DNA of 64,000 bases. Source: Labrenzia sp. R4_2. Lineage in GTDB: Bacteria; Pseudomonadota; Alphaproteobacteria; Rhizobiales; Stappiaceae. How positions within the stretch are numbered: position 1 is the first letter of the stretch; every line of letters starts with the position of its first letter. The stretch lies in contig NZ_JAGHRJ010000001.1 in the NCBI RefSeq assembly GCF_017743865.1, positions 930,001 to 994,000 on the forward strand, in the 5' to 3' direction. Of this stretch, positions 27,702-37,955 are shown one piece after another. The notes beneath the pieces were generated by a model that saw only the letters and a list, made by a program, of their open reading frames with translations, did not search any database and was not told where the DNA came from. A program made the translations under genes and the position numbers.

Positions 27702-29084
27702 ATGGCGGACAAGTGGAGCCCGGACAGCTGGAGATCAAAACCGATCCTGCAGGTCCCGGAATATCCTGATCAGGCAGCTTTGACAGATGTTGAGCAGCGC
27801 CTGTCGACCTATCCGCCGCTGGTGTTTGCCGGTGAAGCGCGGGCTCTGAAGAGCCAGCTTGCGGATGTTGCCAACGGCAAGGGGTTTCTGCTGCAAGGCG
27901 GTGACTGCGCCGAAAGCTTTGCCGAACACCATCCGGACCACATTCGTGACTTCTTCCGTGTGTTTCTGCAGATGGCGGTTGTGCTGACCTATGCAGCGAG
28001 CCAGCCGGTGGTGAAGGTTGGCCGGATCGCCGGTCAGTTCGCCAAGCCGCGCTCTTCCAATATCGAGAAGAAGGGTGATGTTGAGTTGCCGAGCTACCGC
28101 GGTGACATCATTAACGACATCAACTTCACCTCGGACAGCCGTATTCCGGATCCGACCCGTATGTCGATGGCGTACCGTCAGTCGGCGGCAACGCTGAACT
28201 TGCTGCGTGCCTTCTCGCAAGGTGGGTTTGCCAATCTGGACCAGGTGCATCAGTGGATGCTCGGTTTCATCACCGACAGCCCGCAGGGCCACCGTTACAA
28301 GGAATTGGCAGACCGCATCAGCGAGTCGCTCGCTTTCATGCGAGCATGCGGCATTAATGGCGACAGCGTTCCACAACTGCGCGGCACAGATTTCTTCACC
28401 AGCCACGAAGCACTTTTGCTGGGTTATGAAGAAGCTCTGACCCGCGTCGACTCGACGTCCGGTGACTGGTACGCAACGTCCGGCCACATGCTGTGGATCG
28501 GCGACCGGACCCGCCAACCAGACCATGCGCATGTCGAGTTTTTCCGCGGCATCAAAAACCCGATTGGCCTGAAGTGTGGTCCGTCCCTGACGCCGGATGG
28601 CCTTCTGGAGCTGATTGACGCTTTGAACCCGGACAATGAGCCAGGCCGTCTCACCTTGATCGCCCGTTTCGGCTCCGACAAGGTGTTCGATCATCTGCCG
28701 CAGCTCGTGCGTGCTGTTGAGCGGGAAGGCAAGTCGGTGGTTTGGTCATGTGACCCGATGCATGGCAACACAATTTCTGCCGGTGGCTACAAAACCCGGC
28801 CGTTCGACCGGATCTTGAAGGAGGTGGAAGCCTTCTTCGCCGTTCACCGTGCGGAAGGAACCCATGCGGGTGGCGTACACGTTGAGATGACCGGCCGGAA
28901 CGTCACCGAATGCACCGGCGGTGCCCGGGCCCTGACCGAAGAGCAACTCGGTGATCGCTACCACACCCATTGCGATCCGCGTCTCAATGCGGACCAGGCT
29001 CTTGAGCTGGCTTTCCTGATCGCTGAAAACCTCAAGAAAGAGAAAGACGGCAAGCAGAAAGAACCCCTGGCTGCGAGCGCTTAA
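27702..29084 (+). CDS. aroG: 3-deoxy-7-phosphoheptulonate synthase, class II
   Basis: A 460-residue class II (plant-type) DAHP synthase that makes the first committed shikimate intermediate from PEP and erythrose-4-phosphate. The metal-binding Cys is in [14 protein letters not shown] (C69). [50 protein letters not shown] and HCDPRLN are the family's PEP and metal blocks. GAGGAG sits about 8 bases before the ATG. The symbol aroG is used by convention; aroF or aroH are equally possible names. The gene is alone and ends at a textbook terminator. Confidence 0.95.
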   Translation: MADKWSPDSWRSKPILQVPEYPDQAALTDVEQRLSTYPPLVFAGEARALKSQLADVANGKGFLLQGGDCAESFAEHHPDHIRDFFRVFLQMAVVLTYAASQPVVKVGRIAGQFAKPRSSNIEKKGDVELPSYRGDIINDINFTSDSRIPDPTRMSMAYRQSAATLNLLRAFSQGGFANLDQVHQWMLGFITDSPQGHRYKELADRISESLAFMRACGINGDSVPQLRGTDFFTSHEALLLGYEEALTRVDSTSGDWYATSGHMLWIGDRTRQPDHAHVEFFRGIKNPIGLKCGPSLTPDGLLELIDALNPDNEPGRLTLIARFGSDKVFDHLPQLVRAVEREGKSVVWSCDPMHGNTISAGGYKTRPFDRILKEVEAFFAVHRAEGTHAGGVHVEMTGRNVTECTGGARALTEEQLGDRYHTHCDPRLNADQALELAFLIAENLKKEKDGKQKEPLAASA

Positions 29085-29114
29085 GACCGCACTTTTCCGG
29101 TGTTTGATAGTTTT

Positions 29115-29146
29115 GAGGGGCAGCTTCGGCTGCCCCTCATTTTTTT
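29115..29146 (+). terminator. Strong terminator after the DAHP synthase gene
   Basis: Perfect 10-bp arms GAGGGGCAGC and GCTGCCCCTC around a TTCG tetraloop, followed by ATTTTTTT, 31 bases after the stop. Confidence 0.95.
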
Positions 29147-29283
29147 ATATCGATTTTTGTCAATTCTCCCGCTGCGGTAACAGGCGGTTAAGGCTCCAGA
29201 TGCATATGTGCGACGTGGGATATTTGCACCGCAGAGGGGGCGGTGCTCGTCAACCGGACGCTCTGGGTAGGGGATTTTGAAGC

Positions 29284-29817
29284 GTGCGCGGACCGTGGGA
29301 TCTTTCTAAGATTTCGTGCCTGGTGGTGGAGGACAATCCACACATGCGCACGATCTTGCGCTCCGTTGTCGGAGGGTTTGGTGTTCGCACGATCTGTGAG
29401 GCCACCGAAGGGGCTGAAGCCCTTGAATTGGTCGTCGACCGCAAACCCGATATTGTCTTGTGCGATTGGAACATGAGCCCGTTTGGCGGCGCCGATTTCC
29501 TCAGAATCCTGCGCAAGGACACGGACCCGATCATCAAGACAACGCCAGTCCTTGTGATCACAGCCCACGCGCGCCGTCCGATCATCCTGGAAGCGCTTAA
29601 TATCGGTATTCATGGCCTTGTCGCCAAACCTGTGGCGCCCGCAGTTCTTTACAGGCATATCGGCGAAATTCTACAGCGTCAGGAACTGCAGGGACGTAGC
29701 ACGGGAATTTCCATGCCGGGGATGCCCGGCCACACAGGCGGCAGTGTGCTGGACTTGTCCTCAATGGCGCCGGATCAGCCTGCTGATGCCGAAGACCAAT
29801 CTCTCGCACTTCTTTGA
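29284..29817 (+). CDS. Single-domain response regulator (CheY-like receiver)
   Basis: A 177-residue protein with one receiver domain (residues 10-130) and a Pro/Gly-rich tail without a known output domain. The acid pocket is VVEDN (E16, D17), the phosphorylation Asp is D61 in LCDWNMSP, and the conserved Lys is K115 in VAKPVAP. It starts with GTG and a GGGGA about 10 bases upstream. No histidine kinase is adjacent, so its partner is unknown. It precedes nadE by 119 bases on the same strand. Confidence 0.82.
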   Translation: MRGPWDLSKISCLVVEDNPHMRTILRSVVGGFGVRTICEATEGAEALELVVDRKPDIVLCDWNMSPFGGADFLRILRKDTDPIIKTTPVLVITAHARRPIILEALNIGIHGLVAKPVAPAVLYRHIGEILQRQELQGRSTGISMPGMPGHTGGSVLDLSSMAPDQPADAEDQSLALL

Positions 29818-29936
29818 GCTGGCGCACCTCCCAGGTGGTTGCGGCCAATCCGGTGCTCGTTTCAGCATTTGCATGATTGCAACCCATTGTTCTTGACGGT
29901 ACATCTCGGATCTCTTCTTTTTCCGGCACGAGATTC

Positions 29937-31604
29937 ATGACCATCAACTCCTTCCGCCTTGCCGTTGCTCAGCTCAATCCGACCGTCGGTGACGTCGCCG
30001 GGAACGCGGAGCTTGTCCGTCAGGCGCGTGCCGACGCAAAAGCGCAGCAGTCGGATCTGGTTTTGACGTCAGAGCTGATGCTGGCCGGCTATCCGCCGGA
30101 AGATCTTGTTCTGAAACCGGCCTTTGTCCGTGAATGCATGGAAACAGCGCGCGCGCTTGCCGAAGAGACCGGCGATGGAGGACCTGCGGTTATCCTCGGA
30201 ACGCCGTGGTATTCCGATGCAGGCGATCTCCACAACGCCGTCCTTCTCATCGATCAGGGCGAAGTGAAGGCGGTTCGCTACAAGAGTGATCTGCCAAACT
30301 ACGGAGTTTTTGACGAAAAGCGCGTGTTCAAGGCAGGGCCGCTTCCTGGGCCCGTTGACTTCCGTGGTGTGCGCATCGGGTTGCCGATCTGCGAAGACAT
30401 TTGGAACGACGAGGTCTGCGAGTGCCTTGAGGAAACCGGCGCGGAAATCCTTCTGGTTCCGAACGGATCCCCTTATTGGGAGAACCGGGCCGAAGAGCGC
30501 CTGCAAGTGGTCGTGGCCCGTGTGGTTCAGACAGATCTGCCGCTCGTCTATTGCAATCAGTTGGGCGGCCAGGACGAGCTGGTCTTTGACGGTGGATCCT
30601 TTGCCCTTCAGGCGGATCGGAGCCTTGCGTTCCAGATGCCGCAGTTTAAGACAGCGCTCGGCATCAGCGACTGGAAAAGGGCCGGCGAAACTTGGGTTTG
30701 TACCAGCGGTCCGGTGGCAAAGCTTCCCGATCTTGATGAAGCCAACTGGCGGGCCTGTGTGCTCGGGCTTGGTGATTATGTCACCAAGAACGGCTTCCCA
30801 GGTGTCGTGCTTGGCCTTTCGGGCGGCATCGACTCTGCCATTTGCGCGGCGATGGCTGTTGATGCGCTGGGGGCAGATAAGGTGCACAGCATCATGCTTC
30901 CCTTTCGTTACACCTCGGAAGAAAGCATCAAGGATGCCGCGGACTGCGCCAAGGCGCTGGGCCTAAGGTACGACACGGTACCGATTGCCGAGCCGGTCGA
31001 AGGATTTACCAAGGCACTAGACGGGCTGTTCGCTGGCACGGAAGCGGGTGTGACGGAAGAGAACCTTCAGTCCCGAACACGCGGCGTCATCCTGATGGCC
31101 GTCTCCAACAAGTTCGGCCATATGGTTATGACCACGGGCAACAAGTCCGAAATGTCGGTTGGCTACGCAACGCTCTATGGCGACATGAACGGCGGCTACA
31201 ATCCGATCAAGGATCTCTACAAGACCCAAGTCTATCATCTGGCAGCCTGGCGTAACGTCAACAAACCGGCGGGCCTGCTCGGACCGGAGGGTGAGGTGAT
31301 ACCGTCCAACATCATCACCAAGGTCCCGACGGCCGAACTACGTGAAAACCAGACGGACCAGGATTCCTTGCCGCCGTATGACGTGCTCGACGACATTCTG
31401 GAATGCCTGGTCGAAAAAGAGATGTCGGTCGGTGAAATCGAAAAACGTGGCCATTCCCGTGACCTGATTCATCGCATTGAGCATTTGCTCTACATCGCTG
31501 AATACAAACGCAGACAAGCCCCTCCCGGTGTCAAGATCACGGAGCGCAATTTCGGCCGCGACCGCCGCTACCCGATCACCAACCGCTTCCGCGACCGGTC
31601 TTAG
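29937..31604 (+). CDS. nadE: Glutamine-dependent NAD+ synthase
   Basis: A 555-residue two-domain enzyme that amidates nicotinic acid adenine dinucleotide to NAD+. The N-terminal nitrilase-type glutaminase has its Glu in TSELMLAGYPPEDL, Lys in YKSDLPNYGVFDE and Cys in LPICEDIWND. The C-terminal ATP pyrophosphatase domain has GLSGGIDSAICAAMA, TTGNKSEMSVGYATLYGDM and the C-terminal basic block. ATG 29937 starts the nitrilase domain directly; the in-frame start at 29877 would add a non-conserved leader. An MFS gene follows after 24 bases. Confidence 0.95.
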   Translation: MTINSFRLAVAQLNPTVGDVAGNAELVRQARADAKAQQSDLVLTSELMLAGYPPEDLVLKPAFVRECMETARALAEETGDGGPAVILGTPWYSDAGDLHNAVLLIDQGEVKAVRYKSDLPNYGVFDEKRVFKAGPLPGPVDFRGVRIGLPICEDIWNDEVCECLEETGAEILLVPNGSPYWENRAEERLQVVVARVVQTDLPLVYCNQLGGQDELVFDGGSFALQADRSLAFQMPQFKTALGISDWKRAGETWVCTSGPVAKLPDLDEANWRACVLGLGDYVTKNGFPGVVLGLSGGIDSAICAAMAVDALGADKVHSIMLPFRYTSEESIKDAADCAKALGLRYDTVPIAEPVEGFTKALDGLFAGTEAGVTEENLQSRTRGVILMAVSNKFGHMVMTTGNKSEMSVGYATLYGDMNGGYNPIKDLYKTQVYHLAAWRNVNKPAGLLGPEGEVIPSNIITKVPTAELRENQTDQDSLPPYDVLDDILECLVEKEMSVGEIEKRGHSRDLIHRIEHLLYIAEYKRRQAPPGVKITERNFGRDRRYPITNRFRDRS

Positions 31605-31628
31605 AGCTTTTCAATCCGGCGGAGACGC

Positions 31629-32852
31629 ATGACCTATCTGACGTTTCTGCAAACCAATGCCCGCTGGCTCGCCGGCGGGTTTCTGCTGGCAGCATTTTCC
31701 GGGTTCGGACAGACCTTTTACATTGCACTCTCATCGGGACACCTGCGCGAAGAATTCAATCTTAGTCACGGTGATTTCGGTCTTCTCTACATGGCTGCGA
31801 CGCTAACCAGCGCGTTATCGTTGCCCTGGATCGGACGCAGCGTCGACGTGTTTCCCCTTCGCATTGTCGGGCTCGCAACATGCGTCACACTTGGCCTTTT
31901 CTGTCTGTCGATGGCTCTGGTGAATTCGGTCTTCATGTTGTTTGTGGTGCTGTTCGGACTACGGCTGTCCGGGCAGGGCATGATGACCCACGTCTCCATG
32001 ACCGCCATGGGCCGCTGGTATTCAGCGCAGCGCGGCCGAGCGGTGTCTGTCGCGCAGATGGGATTTCCCGTTGCCGAGAGCTTGTTTCCGGCCAGTTTTG
32101 TGTTGATTTCGGCGGTCGTGGGATGGAGGACCAGCTGGGCGCTTTCCGCCGGCATCATGGTGCTTGGGGCGCTGCCTATGCTCGCCCTGTTGTTTGCCAA
32201 AGATCGCATCCCGCAATCAGACGAACAGGGCTCGGGGGCAATCGAAGGGCGTCAATGGACGCGCGGCGAGGCGCTGCGAGACCCGATTTTCTGGCTTTTG
32301 ACAGCCGGTGTGCTGGCGCCGCCGTTCATCGGAACCGCCATCTTGTTCAATCAGGTGTATCTGACTGAGTTGCGAGGCTGGCCGCTTGAGCTCTTCGCCT
32401 CCGCCTTTCCGGTCATGGCCGGCACTGCAATTGCCACGGCGCTGGTGCTTGGGCCGCTGATCGACAGGTATTCCGCGCGGGCACTGCTTCCGGCCGTGCT
32501 GCTGCCGCTCTTCTCCGGGTGTCTTGTGCTTGCATTGCTCCCGGCCGCACCAACAGCCTTTTTGTTCATGGGGCTTCTCGGCATCAGCAGCGGATTTACC
32601 GCCGCAATGTCCGGTGCCCTCTGGCCGGAGCTTTATGGCAGCCGTCATATCGGCGCGATCCGCTCTGTCGCATTTGCTTTGATGGTGTTCTCGTCGGCCG
32701 CTGGCCCGGGCTTGGTCGGCGTTCTTATCGATGCCGGTGTCGACTTTGATCGTCAGCTTCTGGTGATGAGCGGGTACTGCGCGCTCATGACAGGTGGACT
32801 TGCAATAGCGTCGCGCAAGCTTCGTGACCGACAAAACGGTCCGTTGGCTTGA
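31629..32852 (+). CDS. MFS transporter
   Basis: A 407-residue major facilitator with 12 predicted membrane helices. The first half has the family pattern LPWIGRSVDVFPLR between helices 2 and 3 and GRWYSAQRGRAVSVAQMGFPVAES in helices 4-5. A mid loop of charged residues (FAKDRIPQSDEQGSGAIEGR) separates the halves. The substrate cannot be told; this branch is widely annotated as a drug or metabolite exporter. It follows nadE closely and precedes gltX by 83 bases, all rightward. Confidence 0.85.
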   Translation: MTYLTFLQTNARWLAGGFLLAAFSGFGQTFYIALSSGHLREEFNLSHGDFGLLYMAATLTSALSLPWIGRSVDVFPLRIVGLATCVTLGLFCLSMALVNSVFMLFVVLFGLRLSGQGMMTHVSMTAMGRWYSAQRGRAVSVAQMGFPVAESLFPASFVLISAVVGWRTSWALSAGIMVLGALPMLALLFAKDRIPQSDEQGSGAIEGRQWTRGEALRDPIFWLLTAGVLAPPFIGTAILFNQVYLTELRGWPLELFASAFPVMAGTAIATALVLGPLIDRYSARALLPAVLLPLFSGCLVLALLPAAPTAFLFMGLLGISSGFTAAMSGALWPELYGSRHIGAIRSVAFALMVFSSAAGPGLVGVLIDAGVDFDRQLLVMSGYCALMTGGLAIASRKLRDRQNGPLA

Positions 32853-32935
32853 AAAGCTGAAATCTGGCCCGGCCAAACGGGGTAAAATCACCATTTGCAC
32901 TTGCAGAGCTCAAGGGAGGCGGGTACCTGAGGCGC

Positions 32936-34297
32936 ATGACTGTTACTGTACGCTTCGCGCCGTCTCCGACCGGCCACATTCACATCGGCAATAGCCGTCC
33001 GGCCCTCTATAACTGGCTTTATGCCAAGAAGATGGGCGGGCGCTTCATCCTGCGTTTCGACGACACCGATCTTGAACGCTCCAAGAAGGAGTATGCGGAA
33101 GCGATCGAAACCGATCTCCGCTGGCTCGGCATTTCACCCGACGTGATTGAGCGGCAATCTGACCGGGTGGCTGCCTATGAGGCGGCTGCGGAAAAGTTGA
33201 AAACCGCAGGCCTTTTGTACCCGTGCTACGAAACACCAGACGAGCTGGAGCGTCGTCGCTCCCGCCAGCGCGCGCTTGGCCGCCCTCCGGTCTATGACCG
33301 CGCCGGCCTGAAGCAGACAGAGGAAGAGCGGGCTGCGTTTGAAGCGGAAGGCCGCAAGCCGCATTGGCGGTTTGTTCTGCCGAACCATGATGGCGATCCG
33401 TTCCAGACCAAACGCACCGAAGTGTCGTGGAACGATCTTTGCCGTGGTGACCAAACGGTAGACTTGGCCTCCATGTCCGATCCGGTCCTGATCCGCGCGG
33501 ACGGCACGTTTCTCTACACGTTGCCATCGATTGTCGACGATATCGATATGGGGGTGTCCCATATCATCCGCGGTGAGGATCATGTGTCGAACACCGGTGT
33601 CCAGATCGCGATCTTCGAGGCACTGGGCGCAAAAGCGCCTGTCTTCGGTCACCATAATCTGCTGACCACGCGGGATGGCGAAGGGCTTTCAAAGCGCAAG
33701 GGGGCCTTGTCGATCGGGTCGCTGCGGGAATCCGGTGTTGAGGCGATGGCGGTCTGTTCGCTTGCTGTCCTGACCGGCACCAGCCAAGCCGTTGAAGCTG
33801 TTCCAAGCATGGACGCCCTAGTGGAGAAATTCGATCTGACCAGCGTGTCCCGGTCCTCCGCCAAATTCGATCCGGAAGATCTCAAAGGCCTGAATGCGCG
33901 CCTTGTGCATGAAATGCCGTATGCAGATGCCAAGGATCGGCTCGATGAGATGGGTGTCGGCGGCGGCGAGGCCTTCTGGACCGCCATTCGCGGCAACTGT
34001 GAAACCGTCAATGATGCCAAAGGCTATTGGCAGATTGTCGGCGGTCCGGTTGAAAGCCGAATTGAAGACGAAGACCGGGATTTCATCGCCAAGGCAAAAG
34101 AGCTTCTTCCTGATGGTGAAATGACCCTAGAGACCTGGGGGGCATGGACATCTGCGCTGAAGGCGGAAACCGGCCGCAAGGGGCGGGGGCTGTTCATGCC
34201 GCTTCGCCGTGTGCTCACGGGTCTCGATCACGGTCCTGACATGAAGGAAATGCTGCCGCTTATTGGGCGTAAAAGTATTCTGGACCGACTACCCTGA
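32936..34297 (+). CDS. gltX: Glutamate--tRNA ligase
   Basis: A 453-residue class I aminoacyl-tRNA synthetase. The HIGH-type motif is [16 protein letters not shown] (residues 9-24) and the KMSKS-type motif is [33 protein letters not shown] and [20 protein letters not shown] are glutamate/tRNA-binding blocks. At 453 residues it is of the shorter of the two GltX types often found together in alphaproteobacteria. GGGAGGCGGG lies upstream of the ATG. Its last 38 bases overlap, antisense, the 3' end of the DUF2865 gene. Confidence 0.95.
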   Translation: MTVTVRFAPSPTGHIHIGNSRPALYNWLYAKKMGGRFILRFDDTDLERSKKEYAEAIETDLRWLGISPDVIERQSDRVAAYEAAAEKLKTAGLLYPCYETPDELERRRSRQRALGRPPVYDRAGLKQTEEERAAFEAEGRKPHWRFVLPNHDGDPFQTKRTEVSWNDLCRGDQTVDLASMSDPVLIRADGTFLYTLPSIVDDIDMGVSHIIRGEDHVSNTGVQIAIFEALGAKAPVFGHHNLLTTRDGEGLSKRKGALSIGSLRESGVEAMAVCSLAVLTGTSQAVEAVPSMDALVEKFDLTSVSRSSAKFDPEDLKGLNARLVHEMPYADAKDRLDEMGVGGGEAFWTAIRGNCETVNDAKGYWQIVGGPVESRIEDEDRDFIAKAKELLPDGEMTLETWGAWTSALKAETGRKGRGLFMPLRRVLTGLDHGPDMKEMLPLIGRKSILDRLP

Positions 34298-35597
34298 CAG
34301 GGACATCACGATCCGGGGCCGGACGGAACCCCGGGTCGTCCGACTTGAAGACCGGCGGGATCGAAGCTGTTTCAAGGTTCTCATCCCCCAGAGATCTGCG
34401 ATTTCCAAGCAACGGCAGCTCACCAGGTTTGCCATTCGAACCGTCGCCTTCAGTGGCAGCCGGTTTGAGCTGTTCAGCGGCTTTCGCGATCGACGCTGTC
34501 ACATCAAAACCTTTTTCCAGGTTCGCGCGGGTGTCAGGGTCTTCATAGGCCGGCAGTTGCTCTTTTGTCAGCGGCGTCCGGGACAGCGTTGAGTTGGAAT
34601 CAAGATTCACCGGCCTCGAAGTGCGGATGTTTTCAGCTGTGTAGCTTGGCGGCAGCCCACTGCTGATGTCTGAAAACGCAATTCGCCGTCCGGATGCGCC
34701 GGGGTTACTGACTTCTGTCCAGCCAGAGCGGCTCTTCGCCTTCCCCGTCAGCCGGCAGCTGCATCCCTCGACAAACTCGCTTTTGTAACGATCAGCAAAC
34801 GGTTGTTCGGAATAAAGATCACCTGCGAGCGACATCATGTCGGACCGGTCGCCGCCCGGGTTCTTGTAGACGTAGAGCTCGGTTTCAGAGGCTGGGCAAA
34901 TCTCGTTGCAGCGGGCAGCATCATTGGCAAACTGTCGTTTTCCGGTCGCAAAACTGACCGGGAAAAAATACCCATCGCACGTGCGCACACACAGGGTCCG
35001 AAACGTTCCGCCAGATGGGATCCTGCGCTTGCCGCTGGAATTGGTGCGTTTCTTGGTGCTTTGAGCAGACCCTTGTTGCTTGGTTTGAGCCGGCGTTTGC
35101 TGCGGGTTGAAAAGACGGGCCAGCAGCGAACGCGGCGCATCTCCAGAGTTCGGATTGGCGGCCGCATTGCGCGTATTTGCCGGGGCGCCGCAGCTTTGGC
35201 GCTTGAGGGCCGCCTGTACCTGCCGGATGCGTTTTTGATTGCTGGCGTTTCCACCACCTGCCTTTGCCAATTGACGATCGATGGCTCTTAAATTGGAACG
35301 CATGCGCTGAACTTTGCCAGACAGTGCCTGGCACTGCGGACTGGCGTTGCTGTTGCAACCAAGATAGCTGAAGTCCCGCTCTGCCGCGCTGAGGGCCTTT
35401 TGCTGCTGGCTTTTAGCGGTTTGCCATTTTTGAGCACCCGCGGACGGACGGTTGCCGCGAGACTGAAGTTGCCGCAGTTCCGATGTCAAGCTGGCACAGC
35501 TTGCAGCCTCTGCCGGGACAGCAATAAGCAGTTGCACCGGCGCAAACGCCAGCGCGCATGACATTGCCAAAAACGCGGCATGACTGCGAAGCTTCAT
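34260..35597 (-). CDS. DUF2865 exported protein
   Basis: A 445-residue exported protein of the DUF2865 family typical of Hyphomicrobiales. A Sec signal ([20 protein letters not shown]...AEA/A) leads to a coiled-coil-like Gln/Arg/Ala-rich region containing [15 protein letters not shown] and paired cysteines. The family core follows, with [37 protein letters not shown] and CSCRL. The C-terminal 150 residues are low in order. ATG 35597 has GGGGA 7 bases upstream and starts the signal peptide; the ATG at 35618 would add seven residues. The function is unknown; a cell-envelope role is likely from export. Confidence 0.82.
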   Translation of the reverse strand: MKLRSHAAFLAMSCALAFAPVQLLIAVPAEAASCASLTSELRQLQSRGNRPSAGAQKWQTAKSQQQKALSAAERDFSYLGCNSNASPQCQALSGKVQRMRSNLRAIDRQLAKAGGGNASNQKRIRQVQAALKRQSCGAPANTRNAAANPNSGDAPRSLLARLFNPQQTPAQTKQQGSAQSTKKRTNSSGKRRIPSGGTFRTLCVRTCDGYFFPVSFATGKRQFANDAARCNEICPASETELYVYKNPGGDRSDMMSLAGDLYSEQPFADRYKSEFVEGCSCRLTGKAKSRSGWTEVSNPGASGRRIAFSDISSGLPPSYTAENIRTSRPVNLDSNSTLSRTPLTKEQLPAYEDPDTRANLEKGFDVTASIAKAAEQLKPAATEGDGSNGKPGELPLLGNRRSLGDENLETASIPPVFKSDDPGFRPAPDRDVPVRVVGPEYFYAQ

Positions 35598-35726
35598 CAC
35601 TTTTCCCCACCGGCGCATATCATCCCCGCGCCTTGCTGCTCAAACAGCCAGACCAGTATCCTCTCGAAGCCAACCCATATCAAGGAAAGCTCTCATGTTC
35701 GGTTAATGGCGGGCAGGGCGGCAGGC

Positions 35727-36191
35727 TTATTTTTCCGCAGCGGCATGAAGACGTTGAAAGATCTCGTCCAGAGCGATGCGCTGCTCTTCGCTCAAGGCCG
35801 CTTCCAAGTGACGGGAATAGCCCAACGCTTTTGGCACGAGGTCCTCATACATGGCACGGCCATTATCGGTGAGTTGCAAGAGTTGTTCGCGCTGGTCATC
35901 CGGGTTCGCGCCGCGGCTGAGATGTCCTTTTTTCTCCAGAGCGGCGACGGCGCGGCTCACCTTCGTTTTGTGCATGGACGTCGCTTTGCCGATGTCGCGC
36001 GCTGTCATTGCTACATGTTCGCCGAGTGTTGCCACCACGCGCCATTCCGGGATCCCGATCCCGAAATCATCCGCGTAGATCTTGGACAGCGACCGGCTGA
36101 CGGTCTCTGCCAGATGGTTCAGCCGGTAGGGAAGAAACTCATTGAGTTTCAGCACTGCTGTTTCTTGGGGCGCATTGCTGGTTTTGGGCAT
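35727..36191 (-). CDS. MarR family transcriptional regulator
   Basis: A 154-residue winged-helix regulator: LPYRLNHLAETVSRSLSKIY (dimer helix), IPEWRVVATL, DIGKATSMHKTKVSRAVAAL (recognition helix) and LSRGANPDDQREQLLQLTDNGR (wing). The length is standard. It is monocistronic, with a 401-base gap upstream toward the MBL gene, so targets cannot be inferred. Confidence 0.88.
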   Translation of the reverse strand: MPKTSNAPQETAVLKLNEFLPYRLNHLAETVSRSLSKIYADDFGIGIPEWRVVATLGEHVAMTARDIGKATSMHKTKVSRAVAALEKKGHLSRGANPDDQREQLLQLTDNGRAMYEDLVPKALGYSRHLEAALSEEQRIALDEIFQRLHAAAEK

Positions 36192-36592
36192 GAGAACTCA
36201 GGTCTTGTTGGGACATGCTTCACGCAAGATACGGATCGCATGCTGGAGAGGCGCAGCACCCCGTCAAGCCGATTGGTTTTCGGTGATCAGGGCCTCAATG
36301 GTAACCAAGCAGAAGTATAGCTGGTCAAAACAGAGGGGAAAGCACTCGGCGGTCATTTTGCAAATCTACGGAGCGTTTGCTTCTCGTTGTCCGGTTCAAT
36401 GCCATAGAAATGCCTGTATGAGGCGCAATTACTGGACCTATCTGTTGATAAGAAAGAAACGTTTAACGAAATAATGCACCAAAATTTGCGAATCGATGCC
36501 GTAACAAGTGACGCTGGTGTGGCAAGAACATATTCACACCCTGAGACCGGTGAATTGCTCATCGGGTTGGCTGGCAGGAAAGCGAGGCTGTC
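36192..36592. other. Divergent intergenic region (MarR / MBL hydrolase)
   Basis: A 401-base gap between divergent genes with AT-rich patches near 36,420-36,490. It presumably holds both promoters. I see no gene with a ribosome site, no strong hairpin and no known RNA element. Confidence 0.4.
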
Positions 36593-37816
36593 ATGACTAC
36601 GGCAGACACATCATCTGAACGTGAACTCGGACAAGACGCGAAGATCCATGACCTTGGATCCGGGTGCTATGCCATTTCTGCCGAAGGATGTCCGAACACC
36701 GGTGTGATCGTTGGCGAGCGCGGTCTTCTGGTTATCGACGCCCAGCCGACGGAAGAACTCGGCCAGATTTTCCTCAAGAAGATCCGCGAGATCTCTGACA
36801 AACCGATCAAGGTCCTGCTGCTGACGCATTTCCATGGCGACAGCACGGCTGGTGCCGCAGCCTTTGAGGCTGGCGAGGTGATCGCGTCTGATCTGACCAA
36901 ACGCATGATGGAAACCCGCGGTCTTGATGATCGTGAAGTTCTGAAAGCCCGGTATCCGGACTTTTATCCTGCTGGTCATGCGCTCCCGGCGCTGGCGATG
37001 CCGACCATGACAATCGCATCATCCATGTCGATCGATCTTGGCGGCCGCGAAGTGCGTTTGATGCATCTTGGACGGGGACACACCATGGGTGATCTCGTCG
37101 TTTGGGTCTCAGACAATTCCGTGCTCTATGCTGGCGGTCTGGTTCAATCAAACACTGCTCCTTATTGCGGCGACGCGCACCTTGCCGATTGGCCGCGGGC
37201 ACTGGACCGGATCATGGCGTTCCGGCCTTCTGCGTTGGTCCCAGGCCATGGCCGTCCGGCAATCGGGTCTGCAGCCGTCGCAACCGCGATTGAAACAACC
37301 CGCGATTATGTCGTGACTTTGCGCGATGCGGCTGCAGCTTGTGCCGAGAGCAAGTTGGGCCTGCACGACACCTTCCAATCCCTCAACGATGCGCTTCAGC
37401 CGAGATTTGGCAGCGCGCTGCTCTTTGATGCGCACCTGCCGTTCAACGTCGCAAGGGCGTATGATGAAGCGCAGGGGCTGGACCAGCCGCAGATCTGGAC
37501 ACGGGAACGTTGCGACGATCTGGAAGATGCGCTGACCCGCACATCGCCGGTTTCTCAGAAAACGGAAGTCGCCTCAGCAGTAGATGAGCCAGTGGCCGTC
37601 GATGAGATAGTTGCAGACGACTCTAGCGCGGATGTTGAACAAGACACGGGCGAGACCGCAGAAGCACCTTCAGAAGCTTCAAATGAACTCGTAACTGACA
37701 GTGACTTTGCAGCGTCTCTGCTCGCTGTCGGTGAAGAGGCGGCTCCGGACGATGAACTCCTTTTGGAAGAAGAGATTGACCAGGACGAGAAGGTTCTGGA
37801 AAAAGCCGGCGCCTAA
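36593..37816 (+). CDS. Metallo-beta-lactamase-fold hydrolase with acidic C-terminal tail
   Basis: A 407-residue MBL-fold protein. The zinc motif is LLTHFHGDSTAG (H79, H81, D83), with further ligand regions in MHLGRGHTMGDLVVWV and VPGHGRPAIGS. The fold covers about residues 20-290. There is no signal peptide, so it is probably cytoplasmic. The last 90 residues are highly acidic (VDEPVAVDEIVADDSSADVE; DDELLLEEEIDQDEK), unusual for this family and possibly a protein-binding or disordered tail. GAGG lies 6 bases before the ATG and a terminator follows. The substrate is unknown; glyoxalase-II-like or B3-like hydrolases are alternatives. Confidence 0.8.
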   Translation: MTTADTSSERELGQDAKIHDLGSGCYAISAEGCPNTGVIVGERGLLVIDAQPTEELGQIFLKKIREISDKPIKVLLLTHFHGDSTAGAAAFEAGEVIASDLTKRMMETRGLDDREVLKARYPDFYPAGHALPALAMPTMTIASSMSIDLGGREVRLMHLGRGHTMGDLVVWVSDNSVLYAGGLVQSNTAPYCGDAHLADWPRALDRIMAFRPSALVPGHGRPAIGSAAVATAIETTRDYVVTLRDAAAACAESKLGLHDTFQSLNDALQPRFGSALLFDAHLPFNVARAYDEAQGLDQPQIWTRERCDDLEDALTRTSPVSQKTEVASAVDEPVAVDEIVADDSSADVEQDTGETAEAPSEASNELVTDSDFAASLLAVGEEAAPDDELLLEEEIDQDEKVLEKAGA

Positions 37817-37839
37817 ACAGCAGGCAATACTCGATAAAT

Positions 37840-37873
37840 ACCGCTCGGGTCCTATCATGGCCCGGGCGGTTTT
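37840..37873 (+). terminator. Terminator after MBL hydrolase gene
   Basis: Arms ACCGCTCGGG and CCCGGGCGGT (one G-T pair) around an 11-base loop, followed by TTTT. Confidence 0.85.
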
Positions 37874-37955
37874 GCTTTCTAAGGCCTCCGCTGCTTGATA
37901 CCTTGCAGTCGGTTCCCACATTGAAGTCAACTTTTTCGACACTTGGAGTTTTATC

